From positions 2,093,501 through 2,157,500 of the forward strand of contig NZ_CP112881.1 in NCBI RefSeq assembly GCF_026409565.1: a stretch of 64,000 nucleotides of DNA, written 5' to 3'. The stretch's first letter is position 1. Each line of letters opens with the position of its first letter. This DNA comes from Sneathiella aquimaris (GTDB lineage: Bacteria > Pseudomonadota > Alphaproteobacteria > Sneathiellales > Sneathiellaceae). The position numbers were made by a program, and so were the translations under genes. Shown here piece by piece: positions 55,206 through 63,909 of this stretch. Under the pieces are notes generated by a model. The model was given only the letters and a program-made list of their open reading frames with translations. It was not told where the DNA came from and made no database searches.

Positions 55206-55963
55206 TGAAAGTAAGAATTTTAGGATGCGGAACGTCAGGCGGCGTTCCTCGGATAGGGAACGACTGGGGTGCTTGTGATCCGAACGAGCCGAAAAACAGG
55301 CGTAGTCGGTGCAGTATTCTGGTGGAGAACGAGGGAACAAAGGTTCTGATTGATACTTCACCGGATATGAGAAATCAGTTACTGGATGCGGATGTGGGTA
55401 AACTGGATGGGGTCGTTTGGACCCATGAACATGCGGATCAATGCCACGGCATCGATGAACTGCGTGTCCTGGCCATCCGCAATCGGGAGCGCGTGAAGGT
55501 GTGGGGGAACAAGGTTACTCTTGACGTGTTGATGCGCCGTTTTGACTATTGTTTCCAGCAACTGGATGGTAGCCCATATCCCGCAATCCTTGAAGAACAT
55601 TTCATTGATGGCCCTTTTGATATTGGCAATATCAACTTTATTCCGTTCGATCAGGACCATGGCAGTGTCATCAGCCTTGGATTCCGAATGGGGAATATCG
55701 GCTATTCAAACGATCTGGTCAATCTGGATGATAATGGCTTTGATATTCTCAAAGGTGTGGATACCTGGATTGTTGATGCCATGCGCTACACTCCCCATCC
55801 CACCCACGTTAATCTGGAAACCGCATTGAAATGGATTGAGCGCCTGAAGCCGCGCCGGGCAATTTTGACAAACATGCATGTTGATCTCGATTATCAGACA
55901 CTCCTCAAAGAACTCCCGGCAGGGGTTGAGCCTGCCTATGATGGAATGGAGATAATAACTTGA
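55205..55963 (+). CDS. MBL-fold metal-dependent hydrolase (PhnP-like)
   Basis: 252 residues of the RNase Z/PhnP-like beta-lactamase fold: GCGTSGGVPRIG, DTSPDMR and the metal motif H74-E-H76-A-D78-Q79, with Q where many relatives have a second DH histidine. A later SLGFRMGNIGYSNDLV stretch and the TNMHVDLDY motif complete the site. It is probably a phosphodiesterase. The start codon overlaps the tatD stop (TGATG). Confidence 0.88.
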   Translation: MKVRILGCGTSGGVPRIGNDWGACDPNEPKNRRSRCSILVENEGTKVLIDTSPDMRNQLLDADVGKLDGVVWTHEHADQCHGIDELRVLAIRNRERVKVWGNKVTLDVLMRRFDYCFQQLDGSPYPAILEEHFIDGPFDIGNINFIPFDQDHGSVISLGFRMGNIGYSNDLVNLDDNGFDILKGVDTWIVDAMRYTPHPTHVNLETALKWIERLKPRRAILTNMHVDLDYQTLLKELPAGVEPAYDGMEIIT

Positions 55964-56433
55964 CCGACATTGACTTTATAATCCGTCAGGCCACTGAAGA
56001 AGACATCCTGCAAATTGTCTATCTTTTGGCGGACGATCAGTTGGGCGCAATTCGGGAACAGGCTGAAAACCCATTGCCAGATTTCTATATGAACGCCTTC
56101 TCACAGATGCAGCAGCAAATGGGCAACGAACAGTATGTTGTTGAAAGTAAAGGAAAGATTAAAGGGTGCATGCAACTGACAAAGATTGCCGGTCTTTCCA
56201 GAAAAGGAATGAGCCGCCTGCAGATTGAAGCGGTGCGGATTGATAAATCGATCAGATCATCAGGTCTTGGGCGAAAAATGATAGAGTTTGCGATCGAACA
56301 TGCAAAAACGACAAATTGTGAGCTAGTGCAACTAACAACGGATTTAACCCGTAAGGATGCGCATCGGTTTTATGAAAACCTTGGTTTTGAAGCCTCTCAT
56401 GTCGGTATGAAGCTGGATCTTTCAAAGAACTGA
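55960..56433 (+). CDS. GNAT acetyltransferase
   Basis: A 157-residue GNAT (IRQATEEDILQIVYLLADD, RIDKSIRSSGLGRKMIEFAI, HRFYENLGFEASHVGMK). The start is TTG 55960, overlapping the MBL stop, with a GGAG ribosome site nine bases away. It is the last gene of the mltB-to-here run. The substrate is unknown. Confidence 0.86.
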   Translation: MTDIDFIIRQATEEDILQIVYLLADDQLGAIREQAENPLPDFYMNAFSQMQQQMGNEQYVVESKGKIKGCMQLTKIAGLSRKGMSRLQIEAVRIDKSIRSSGLGRKMIEFAIEHAKTTNCELVQLTTDLTRKDAHRFYENLGFEASHVGMKLDLSKN

Positions 56434-56435
56434 TT

Positions 56436-56933
56436 TTATTGAGAAAAAGATCTTCGGTGATGGACCAGATCGATCATCGGTTCGTCAGCTCCATTGCCTG
56501 GACGAACCTGCACATCACGTGCCGTTAAAGGACGTCCGTCATGGGCAAGCACGCTCACCGGGCCGATCGGCTTTCCATCCTGGCGGTCAACGAGCAGCAA
56601 GCGCTCCCCACAAGAGGAGGGCGCATATTTCTCGCCCCAATCCATCAGCGCGATCAAAATTGGATAGATATCCAACCCTTTTTCAGTGAGTTTATATTCC
56701 ACAGAACGGCCATCTGTTTTGCTTTTCCGTTTTTCAAGAATATCGTTTTCCGTTAGTTTCTTAAGCCGCTGACTTAAAACCGTTGGTGAAATAGACAGTT
56801 GCTGCTGAAAGTCTTCGAACCGACGAATTCCCATAAAGGCATTGCGCAGGATCATAAAGGTCCAGTGTTCTCCGATCTGGTCCAGTGTCTGTGCAATACT
56901 GCAATTCAGATCTTTAAAATCCTTTTTGCTCAA
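56436..56933 (-). CDS. HxlR family transcriptional regulator
   Basis: About 165 residues. The winged-helix HxlR domain (CSIAQTLDQIGEHWTFMILRNAFMG...RFEDFQQQLSISPTVLSQRLKKL) is followed by a C-terminal extension of about 65 residues beyond the usual 110. A GTG at 56948 is in frame, but it overlaps the GGAGGA ribosome site that best serves TTG 56933. It is divergent from the nitronate monooxygenase gene and is the likely regulator of it. Confidence 0.85.
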   Translation of the reverse strand: MSKKDFKDLNCSIAQTLDQIGEHWTFMILRNAFMGIRRFEDFQQQLSISPTVLSQRLKKLTENDILEKRKSKTDGRSVEYKLTEKGLDIYPILIALMDWGEKYAPSSCGERLLLVDRQDGKPIGPVSVLAHDGRPLTARDVQVRPGNGADEPMIDLVHHRRSFSQ

Positions 56934-56984
56934 TGAAAATTCCTCCACCCTTTGGCTGAAATACCGGATGATGCATTTATACGG

Positions 56985-57040
56985 GTGACAAATTTTAATT
57001 GCCGCCCCATTATTGCGTTCAATAACTACAATAATAGTAG
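56985..57040 (+). promoter_or_regulatory. putative promoter and operator of the nitronate monooxygenase gene
   Basis: A -35-like GTGACA (56985-56990) and a -10-like CATTAT (57008-57013) with 17-base spacing. Just downstream lies an inverted repeat CTAC-N7-GTAG (57026-57040), a possible HxlR site. The boxes match the consensus only in part. Confidence 0.35.
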
Positions 57041-57056
57041 CTAAATGGAGCTGAAA

Positions 57057-58034
57057 ATGAAAACAAAAATCACAGAATTATTTGGTATCCAACATCCTAT
57101 TATTCAGGGTGGTATGCACTTTGTCGGTTTTGCGGAAATGGCAGCAGCTGTTTCAAATGCAGGGGGACTTGGCATTATTACAGGGCTGACCCAGAAAACG
57201 CCAACTGATCTGGCCAACGAAATCGCCCGCTGCCACGATATGACCGACAAACCGTTTGGCGTAAATCTGACCTTCCTGCCCGGTTTTGCTGCCCCGCCTT
57301 ATCCTGAATATATTGAAGCAATTGTAAAAGGCGGCGTCAAAATCGTCGAAACGGCGGGCAGAAGCCCTGAAGCCTATATGCCTGCGTTGAAAGAAGCCGG
57401 CATCAAGGTTATTCATAAATGCACGTCTGTTCGCCATTCGTTAAAAGCAGAGAAAATTGGCTGTGATGCAGTCAGTGTTGACGGCTTTGAATGTGGCGGC
57501 CATCCTGGCGAGGATGACATTCCGAATATGATCCTGCTTCCGCGGGCAGCGGAGGAACTTTCCATCCCTTTCGTTGCCTCTGGCGGTATGGGAAATGGTA
57601 AGCAACTGGTTGCGGCCCTGGCTTTGGGCGCGGACGGCATTAATATGGGAACCCGTTTCATTGCAACAAAAGATGCGCCGGTACATCAGAATGTCAAAGA
57701 CGCATTGGTTCAGGCAACTGAACTGGACACGCGCCTGATCATGCGCCCGCTACGGAACACAGAACGGGTTCTGGCCAACCCAGCCGTCGAGAAAATCGTT
57801 GAAATTGAACGAGAAAAAGGCGCAAGCCTTGGTATTGACGATATTAAAGAGCTTGTGGGTGGGGTCTATCCTAAAGTCATGCAAGAAGGGGACATGGATG
57901 CCGGTGCCTGGAGTTGTGGCATGGTCGCGGGCCTTATCCATGACATACCAACCTGCCAGGAACTTGTTGATACGATTATGGCGGATGCTGAAGCTATTAT
58001 CCAACAAAGGCTGAACGGCATACTATCCGCTTGA
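57057..58034 (+). CDS. nitronate monooxygenase-like FMN enzyme
   Basis: A 325-residue TIM-barrel flavoprotein of the 2-nitropropane dioxygenase family. H149 in GFECGGHPGE is the catalytic-base position; the FMN phosphate site is SGGMGNGKQ (175-183) and NMGTRF. Relatives oxidise alkyl nitronates such as propionate-3-nitronate; others are enoyl reductases. An in-frame ATG at 57045 exists, but ATG 57057 has TGGAG seven bases upstream. Confidence 0.88.
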   Translation: MKTKITELFGIQHPIIQGGMHFVGFAEMAAAVSNAGGLGIITGLTQKTPTDLANEIARCHDMTDKPFGVNLTFLPGFAAPPYPEYIEAIVKGGVKIVETAGRSPEAYMPALKEAGIKVIHKCTSVRHSLKAEKIGCDAVSVDGFECGGHPGEDDIPNMILLPRAAEELSIPFVASGGMGNGKQLVAALALGADGINMGTRFIATKDAPVHQNVKDALVQATELDTRLIMRPLRNTERVLANPAVEKIVEIEREKGASLGIDDIKELVGGVYPKVMQEGDMDAGAWSCGMVAGLIHDIPTCQELVDTIMADAEAIIQQRLNGILSA

Positions 58035-58046
58035 ATCCCATGAATA

Positions 58047-58083
58047 GAAGCGCGTCTGACACGATATTTGACAGACGCGCTTC
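58047..58083. terminator. strong hairpin between convergent genes
   Basis: Perfect twelve-base arms GAAGCGCGTCTG (58047-58058) and CAGACGCGCTTC (58072-58083) with a 13-base loop. It lies between the nitronate monooxygenase gene and the converging hydrolase gene. No T-run directly follows on the plus strand, only an A-rich tract. Confidence 0.65.
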
Positions 58084-58116
58084 GATAAAAAAATATTTAA
58101 TAACAATGTGTTATTT

Positions 58117-59121
58117 TTATTGTTGAATAAACTGCTTTATCAGCTCGTGGGCACGGCTGTTATTGACAATATCCAAATGTCCAACCCCTTCAATCAGATG
58201 ATAGCTGCCCTTATCCGAAACGCTGCTGAGTAAGGGCTGAAAAGCGTCTGCGACAAAGGCTTCGTCTTCTTTTCCGACCAACAATAGGAAGGGGGGAAGT
58301 TGCTTTATATCAGCCAGATAGTCATTTCGCGGGGCATAGCTTGCATTCAGGCGATAGGAATACGACGGGGTTGCCGTATGGCCAAGAGGACCGTTCAGAA
58401 CGCTGTTTGGTATTGCAAACTGAATAACCGTTAAGTCATTGAGCCCTTTAATCCCAACCTGATTGAGCATGCTTAACCCGATTAGTCGCCGGGTCAAGGC
58501 AAAGGCCCAGCCACCTGAATTTGGCCGCATCGTCGGGGCGTCATACTTCAAAAAAGGGGCCAGCAAAATGGCTTTATCGATGCGGTCTTTATAGGGCCCG
58601 CCAACCATCCTAACGACCAAACCTCCTCCCGAAGAATGCCCGGCAACGACAACCTGCTGATTATCTGATCGCATATGGTCAATCAGATCTGCCATGTCTT
58701 CTTCAAATTGCCCGATATGATCAACGTCACCCCGTTTTTCAGGCGCCGCCCCATGGCCACGCAAATCAGGCACAGCAACAACTGCCCGTTTGGATAACTC
58801 AGTTGCCAGAGCGTGATATTGAAGCCCATGCCAACCTGATCCATGGATCAGGACAACAAGGGTCCCTTGATTTTCCCGGCCATATACCCGTACTGGCAAC
58901 GCGTAACCATCCCGCATCGGAAGGATGTCAGGCACGGGCGGGTTTATGGCTGATTTGCTGGTAATTTTAGAAAAGTCTAACCCTTTGCCTCCTGTATTCA
59001 GCTCTTTGGGCCACTGTGAAATAATCAGAGCACCAGCGATACTGAAATAAATAACAGGAAAAAGGAGAATAGCGCCTAGAAACCGGCGGATTATTGGAGT
59101 TTGTAATAAGTCTAAAACCAT
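58117..59121 (-). CDS. membrane-anchored alpha/beta hydrolase
   Basis: 334 residues with one N-terminal membrane helix (about 14-34) and an alpha/beta hydrolase domain. Visible are HGSGWHG at 93-99, the nucleophile S163 in GHSSGGG, and a C-terminal GVGHLDIV supplying the histidine. The annotation is generic (lysophospholipase-like); the substrate is unknown. It converges on the nitronate monooxygenase gene. Confidence 0.85.
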   Translation of the reverse strand: MVLDLLQTPIIRRFLGAILLFPVIYFSIAGALIISQWPKELNTGGKGLDFSKITSKSAINPPVPDILPMRDGYALPVRVYGRENQGTLVVLIHGSGWHGLQYHALATELSKRAVVAVPDLRGHGAAPEKRGDVDHIGQFEEDMADLIDHMRSDNQQVVVAGHSSGGGLVVRMVGGPYKDRIDKAILLAPFLKYDAPTMRPNSGGWAFALTRRLIGLSMLNQVGIKGLNDLTVIQFAIPNSVLNGPLGHTATPSYSYRLNASYAPRNDYLADIKQLPPFLLLVGKEDEAFVADAFQPLLSSVSDKGSYHLIEGVGHLDIVNNSRAHELIKQFIQQ

Positions 59122-59316
59122 CGGGGCCTTCTAGGGAGAGAAAAACAGGGCGTAGATCTAGACCATAATTCCGGTCTGGATGAAAGGAAAACTTCTTATT
59201 CAGCATTAATCAAACCGTCTTCTTTTCTGCTGTCCTTCCATTGCAGGTGCTTGACCGATCCTGGTTATCTTCAACCTTCAAGAGCGCTTTTTGCACGCCG
59301 GGCAAGTCCACTTTGG

Positions 59317-59742
59317 TTATCCCTCTTTTTCCTGCTGCGTAATCAAGCCAATTTCCTGCCCATAGGCCAACTCCAGGGAATGCCCGTCAGGGTCACTGAT
59401 AATGGCCCAATAACCAACTGGCGGGCCCGACCGTGTTGGCCCCATTTTAAGAATTCCTTCGTTTCTGGCCAAGTCGCAGAACGCGTCTACATCCGCCTCG
59501 GACGGGCATCCAACCCCTAAATGCGCAATGGGCTTGAGAATGGGATCTGCGGTCTCTTCTTCGATTAAGACAAGAACAAAAGGACGCGTTTTATCAGAAA
59601 GCCAGACAACACGCATCCCTGATTCCGGATCGGCTCTTTGGTGCACGGGTTCCATTTGAGCGTATTTTTTGTAAAACCCGATGCTTTTATCCACATTCGT
59701 AACCGCAAGGGCAACATGTGTAAAACCAATATCTACGGTCAT
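59317..59742 (-). CDS. VOC family protein, glyoxalase-like
   Basis: A 141-residue vicinal-oxygen-chelate protein: two beta-alpha-beta-beta-beta units with probable metal ligands H9 (FTHVALAV), H74 (IAHLGVG) and E124 (DPDGHSLELAYG). It could be a lactoylglutathione lyase or a related isomerase or dioxygenase. It lies 68 bases downstream of the second hydrolase gene in the same direction. Confidence 0.83.
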   Translation of the reverse strand: MTVDIGFTHVALAVTNVDKSIGFYKKYAQMEPVHQRADPESGMRVVWLSDKTRPFVLVLIEEETADPILKPIAHLGVGCPSEADVDAFCDLARNEGILKMGPTRSGPPVGYWAIISDPDGHSLELAYGQEIGLITQQEKEG

Positions 59743-59810
59743 CTTACTTCCTTTCCGTCAAAAGGGCTCAACAAGGATATAAACGAAACGGTTTGCCCGC
59801 AAGACGGATC

Positions 59811-60686
59811 CTAGCGCCGACCTTCGATATATTCCGCCGTTAATGCCGGATCTTCCATCGGAATAAAGTGACTTAAATGTTGAAGCCAGACATCCCGGCC
59901 ATTTTCAAAGGCATGTGCCAGCTTTTCATCTGTGGGGGACGCAGAAAAATCGATTTTATGGGGAGCATCTGGACGCCTGCCACGAGCCCGCAAAACCAAC
60001 ACAGGGCATTTCAATTGAGACATCACATTGTGCAGATTGACACTGCAATGGCCCATATAAACAGAGGCCTCGATATCCGGTGCGCAGGCAAGACTGGCCC
60101 TTAACGGGTTATCTTTCGCTGGAACAACGCCATGGCGACAGTAATTTTTCAGAATTTCAGGCTGCCAGTCAGAGTAGGGGGCACGGGCCCGAAAAATGTC
60201 ATACATATCGCGCCAGTCTGAAAAATCGTTTTTGCGGCGGGCAATCGGATTGTCTTTCGGATGTCCTTTCTCAAAGTCGGAAAGCGTGTCATAGCGTTCT
60301 AATGGAAAGACAACCGGATCGATCAAGACAAGGCGTTTGAACCGTTGCTGTAGCGCCAGGGCGGCCTGAAGCATTACATGCCCGCCCATGGAGTGTCCCA
60401 CACCGATAATGTCATTCAGATCCAGTTTTTCAATCAAATTAATGGCATCGTTTCCCATCAGCGACCAATCCAGCAAATATTGGTCCGACTGACTGCGCCC
60501 ATGCCCGCGCTGGTCAACTGCAATAATATGATAGTCAGATTGAAGCTGTTGAATTACCGCTTCCCAAACCAGCCCATGCATACCGGTTGCGTGTATAAAA
60601 AGAAGGGTCTGGTTTTGCGGATCGCCCCATTCATAGTAGGATAGCGAGAAATCCTCTAGGGGAAGAAATTTATTTTTATAAGTCAC
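59811..60686 (-). CDS. alpha/beta hydrolase
   Basis: A 291-residue soluble hydrolase: HATGMHG oxyanion loop, DQRGHGRS, the nucleophile S99 in GHSMGGH and a LSHFIPMEDP segment with the catalytic histidine near the end. It resembles C-C bond hydrolases and haloperoxidase-like enzymes. It probably shares a transcript with the VOC gene. Confidence 0.86.
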   Translation of the reverse strand: MTYKNKFLPLEDFSLSYYEWGDPQNQTLLFIHATGMHGLVWEAVIQQLQSDYHIIAVDQRGHGRSQSDQYLLDWSLMGNDAINLIEKLDLNDIIGVGHSMGGHVMLQAALALQQRFKRLVLIDPVVFPLERYDTLSDFEKGHPKDNPIARRKNDFSDWRDMYDIFRARAPYSDWQPEILKNYCRHGVVPAKDNPLRASLACAPDIEASVYMGHCSVNLHNVMSQLKCPVLVLRARGRRPDAPHKIDFSASPTDEKLAHAFENGRDVWLQHLSHFIPMEDPALTAEYIEGRR

Positions 60687-60805
60687 GTTTTTTCGTTCTT
60701 ATTATTGATAGGCCAGCCGTAGTTTAGGCACGAAACACCGAAGAAACAATGACTTTAAAAACCGGGAAATACAGTTCAGTTTATCCGACGAATTCGGGAG
60801 GGTTT

Positions 60806-61687
60806 TCAACCAACGCTTTGTCGTTGGTAAAAACCGCATATAAGCCCGGCAATCACAAAAAGAATGCCGCCAAGAAGGTAAAAGGTGATCGCTTCGCTTA
60901 ACAGCAAATATCCGAAGACCGCGCTGCTAATCGGCCCGAGTGACAGGAAAATTGTCACCCTTGTGGGGGAAAGATATTTCAGCGCCCATAACCAAAGAAA
61001 ATAACCCGCAGCACTGCTAAAGCCAATAAACAGGATAACCCACCAACCCATTGTATTTATGCCCGTAATTGAGGGCAGTCCGTCCACTATAACAGCATAT
61101 CCGCCTAGCACCAGTACCGATGCAAACATTGCGAGAACACTTACATTTTGGGCCGGGTATTTCCGCAGAAAAGGGGCATAAAGAACACTGCAGAGAGCGC
61201 CGGAGAATGCTGCAAAAAAGGCCGCAAGTATCGCGAAATACTCCGTTTCCTGCGGAATATTTAATGTCAGTTTATCAATGACGGAAATCCCGACACCGAG
61301 AATTGTCAGGAGTACGCCCATCGCTTTTAATAGCGTGAGTGTCTCACGTCCCCACAGCACAGAGAGGATCAATGTCTGTAAGGGAAAGGTTGAAAATATC
61401 AGTGCAACCTGCGCGGCGGGAAGAAATTGAACGGCGTAATTCAGGAGGGCAACCAGAAAACCAAACTGCACGACACCCAATGCCGATATCGGGACGATAT
61501 CAATTACGTCGAATGCCCGCCGGGAAAAGAGCAACATAACAGGAAACAAAAATAGAAATGCTACGAAATAGCGAAGGGCAGCCAGTGTTGCCGGCGTGGT
61601 TTGGTCAATCACATAGCTGGATGCAACCAATGCTGCGCCCACCTGAAGGCCCGTCAAAATGGCCGCAACAATCGGCAAGCCCTTCAT
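60806..61687 (-). CDS. EamA/DMT family transporter
   Basis: A 293-residue membrane protein with about ten helices in two EamA repeats (first about 1-135, second about 150-288; LRYFVAFLFLFPVML, SPTRVTIFLSLGPISSAVFGY). Drug/metabolite transporters usually export amino acids or small metabolites. Its start overlaps the stop of the MarR-GNAT gene (ATGA), so the two are coupled. Confidence 0.88.
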   Translation of the reverse strand: MKGLPIVAAILTGLQVGAALVASSYVIDQTTPATLAALRYFVAFLFLFPVMLLFSRRAFDVIDIVPISALGVVQFGFLVALLNYAVQFLPAAQVALIFSTFPLQTLILSVLWGRETLTLLKAMGVLLTILGVGISVIDKLTLNIPQETEYFAILAAFFAAFSGALCSVLYAPFLRKYPAQNVSVLAMFASVLVLGGYAVIVDGLPSITGINTMGWWVILFIGFSSAAGYFLWLWALKYLSPTRVTIFLSLGPISSAVFGYLLLSEAITFYLLGGILFVIAGLICGFYQRQSVG

Positions 61688-62613
61688 AACGGCCGGCTCC
61701 AGTTCTGACCAATCAGATCTTTACCGAAGCTATGATGCGGCTCTTCTTTTACTAATGTAAATCCAAGTTTTTTATAAATGTTAATCGCGGCAAGCAGGTT
61801 CGCATTTGTCCAAAGCGACATATGCCGATACCCGTATTTTTTCGCTGAATTCATACATTCTTCGACCAGTCTTTCTCCAATACCATGACCTCTAGCTTCC
61901 GGGTCAACTATCACCAGACGGAGTTTGGCGGTATCCGCATTTTCTTCAACAATCAGGGCCGAACCAACAGCCTTTCCGTCAAGTTCAGCAATCCAACAGA
62001 CCTCTCGATCCGGTTTAAAATGCGTTAGAAAATCGGACGCGATTTGGGCGACCAAAGCTTCAAAACTGTTATCCCACCCGTATTCTTCTGCATATAAACG
62101 CCCATGAGCGTTGATGATCCAGCCCATATCCCCCGGTTGATGGTTTCGCAAGACGAGGGGAGGCGCAGGCAAATCCGACTTTTCAAGAAGAGATTGAATG
62201 GACCCCATGGCCCGCAAAAGCGTATTTTGTTGATCCTCATTCAGATTGTTGATCATTACACTGAACAAGGCGCTTGATTGTTGGTCCAGTTGTTCTGCCT
62301 CACGGTCGCCTTTTTCAGTAAGAACAACAATTTGCCGCCTTCTATCCGCAAGGTCTGTTTTTCGCGCAATAATGCCTTGTTTTCCGAATTTTGTCAGTAA
62401 TCTACTGACATACGCCGGATCCAGATCCAGTTCATGGGCCAACTCTTTTGCAGTTGTTTGCCGTCGCTCATGAATTTCGTACAGAACACGGGCTTCTGTT
62501 AACCCGAAATTGCTGTCCAGTAGCATTTCATTCAGAATACCGGCTTTACGCGTATAAAAGCGGGAGAATGAGCGAACAGCCGCGACTTTTTCAAGAAAGG
62601 ATTGGTTTTGCAT
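61684..62613 (-). CDS. MarR-GNAT fusion regulator/acetyltransferase
   Basis: 309 residues. The N-terminal MarR winged helix (about 1-145: LTEARVLYEI..., TAKELAHELDLDPAYVSRLLTKF, RQIVVLTEKG) is fused to a GNAT domain (about 150-309: VIVDPEARGHGIGERLVEECM, NIYKKLGFTLVKEE). The fusion is a known architecture and may couple an acetylatable ligand to gene control. It is translationally coupled to an EamA exporter and divergent from an Old Yellow Enzyme gene. Confidence 0.9.
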   Translation of the reverse strand: MQNQSFLEKVAAVRSFSRFYTRKAGILNEMLLDSNFGLTEARVLYEIHERRQTTAKELAHELDLDPAYVSRLLTKFGKQGIIARKTDLADRRRQIVVLTEKGDREAEQLDQQSSALFSVMINNLNEDQQNTLLRAMGSIQSLLEKSDLPAPPLVLRNHQPGDMGWIINAHGRLYAEEYGWDNSFEALVAQIASDFLTHFKPDREVCWIAELDGKAVGSALIVEENADTAKLRLVIVDPEARGHGIGERLVEECMNSAKKYGYRHMSLWTNANLLAAINIYKKLGFTLVKEEPHHSFGKDLIGQNWSRPL

Positions 62614-62829
62614 TTGCTTATTGTCACTGGATTTGTCAATTAGATGATACTAGTCATATAATAGTTTGTCCAAATAGTGAACCCGCTTTCTTGAACATCC
62701 TGCTCAAAATCGATTTTTCGAATTATGTGACCGTCTTCACTGGATCAATAAACAACGTTGCGAAATAGAAGGGCGCTCCTTAAGTTGAGAAAAGCGCAAA
62801 GACAATATTCAAAGATTAAAGGTTCGAAA

Positions 62830-63909
62830 ATGAACAAAGACCTATTCACATCGCTTAACTTCAATCATGGCAGCCATATCGAAAACAGACTGGCAATGGC
62901 CCCAATCACGAATATGCAAAGTCATGATGATGGGCGGCTTTCCGATGAAGAATATAAATGGCTGACCATGCGGGCAAACGCTGGTTTTGGATTGACCATG
63001 ACCTGCGGGGCCTTTACTGAAATGTCGGGAAAAGGCTTTCCCGGACAGCTTGGTATCCATAATGACGACATGCTTCCTGGGTTAACCAAGTTCGCTAAGG
63101 GCCTGAAAGAAAATGGGTCTCTTGCGATTGTACAGCTTATTCATGGTGGTATGCGGGCCGCAGAAGAGCATACCGGCACTCAGCCTGTATCCGCGAGTGA
63201 CCAAGCCAAGTTTAATGCGCGTGGTTTATCCACGGATGAAGTGAAATCAGTCATAGAAAATTACATTCAGGCGGCTCTTCGTGCTGAAAAAGCGGGCTTT
63301 GACGGTGTTGAAGTCCATGGGGCTCATGGATACTTATTGTGCCAGTTTTTAAGTGCCACTCTTAATCAACGAACAGATGAATATGGCGGTTCACCTGAAA
63401 ACCGTGCTCGGATCATATTTGAAATTGTCGATGGTATCCGTGAAAAATGTCGGCCTGATTTTAACGTTAGCGTCCGTTTGTCGCCTGAACGGTTCGGAAT
63501 GCGACTGGAAGACGCACTTTACACGGCTAAACGTCTTTTCGACGAAGAAAAGATCGATTTTCTGGATGTCTCATTGTGGGATTTCAAAAAAGAACCAGAA
63601 GAAGAGGCTTTCAAGGGCAAAAAACTCATGTCGTATTTTGCTGAGCTGGACCGCAAGTCAGTAAAATTGACGGTTGCTGGTAAAATCATGTCTGCTGCCG
63701 ATGTTGATCTGGCCTATAAGATGGGGGCAGATTTTGTGATGGCAGGCCGGGCAGGTATCTTACATCACGATTTCGTTGCGCAAATCCAGAACAACGCTGA
63801 TTTTGAAAGTGCCAAGCTACCAGTGAGCGAAGCATATCTTGCAGAACAGGGTCTGAGCGAAACGTTCGTAAAATATATGGCCACATGGGATGGGTTCGTC
63901 AGCAAATAA
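62830..63909 (+). CDS. NADH:flavin oxidoreductase, Old Yellow Enzyme family
   Basis: A 359-residue FMN TIM-barrel enzyme. The substrate-anchoring pair H163 and H166 is in VEVHGAHGYLL, followed by the signature QFLSATLNQRTDEYGGSPENR. It reduces activated C=C bonds or nitro compounds. ATG 62830 has an AAAGG ribosome site; an upstream in-frame start at 62758 is not supported. It is divergent from the MarR-GNAT regulator. Confidence 0.9.
   Translation: MNKDLFTSLNFNHGSHIENRLAMAPITNMQSHDDGRLSDEEYKWLTMRANAGFGLTMTCGAFTEMSGKGFPGQLGIHNDDMLPGLTKFAKGLKENGSLAIVQLIHGGMRAAEEHTGTQPVSASDQAKFNARGLSTDEVKSVIENYIQAALRAEKAGFDGVEVHGAHGYLLCQFLSATLNQRTDEYGGSPENRARIIFEIVDGIREKCRPDFNVSVRLSPERFGMRLEDALYTAKRLFDEEKIDFLDVSLWDFKKEPEEEAFKGKKLMSYFAELDRKSVKLTVAGKIMSAADVDLAYKMGADFVMAGRAGILHHDFVAQIQNNADFESAKLPVSEAYLAEQGLSETFVKYMATWDGFVSK

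Noticed and set aside
58099-58115. AATAACA-ATG-TGTTATT inverted repeat resembling the TetR palindromes at 22.3 kb
   Set aside because: Spacing differs (three-base centre), it lies at the 3' end of a gene, and it is AT-rich; likely part of the termination region.
62625-62665. ACTAGT-centred imperfect inverted repeat upstream of the MarR-GNAT gene
   Set aside because: Arms of only four matched bases around the centre; too weak to call an operator.
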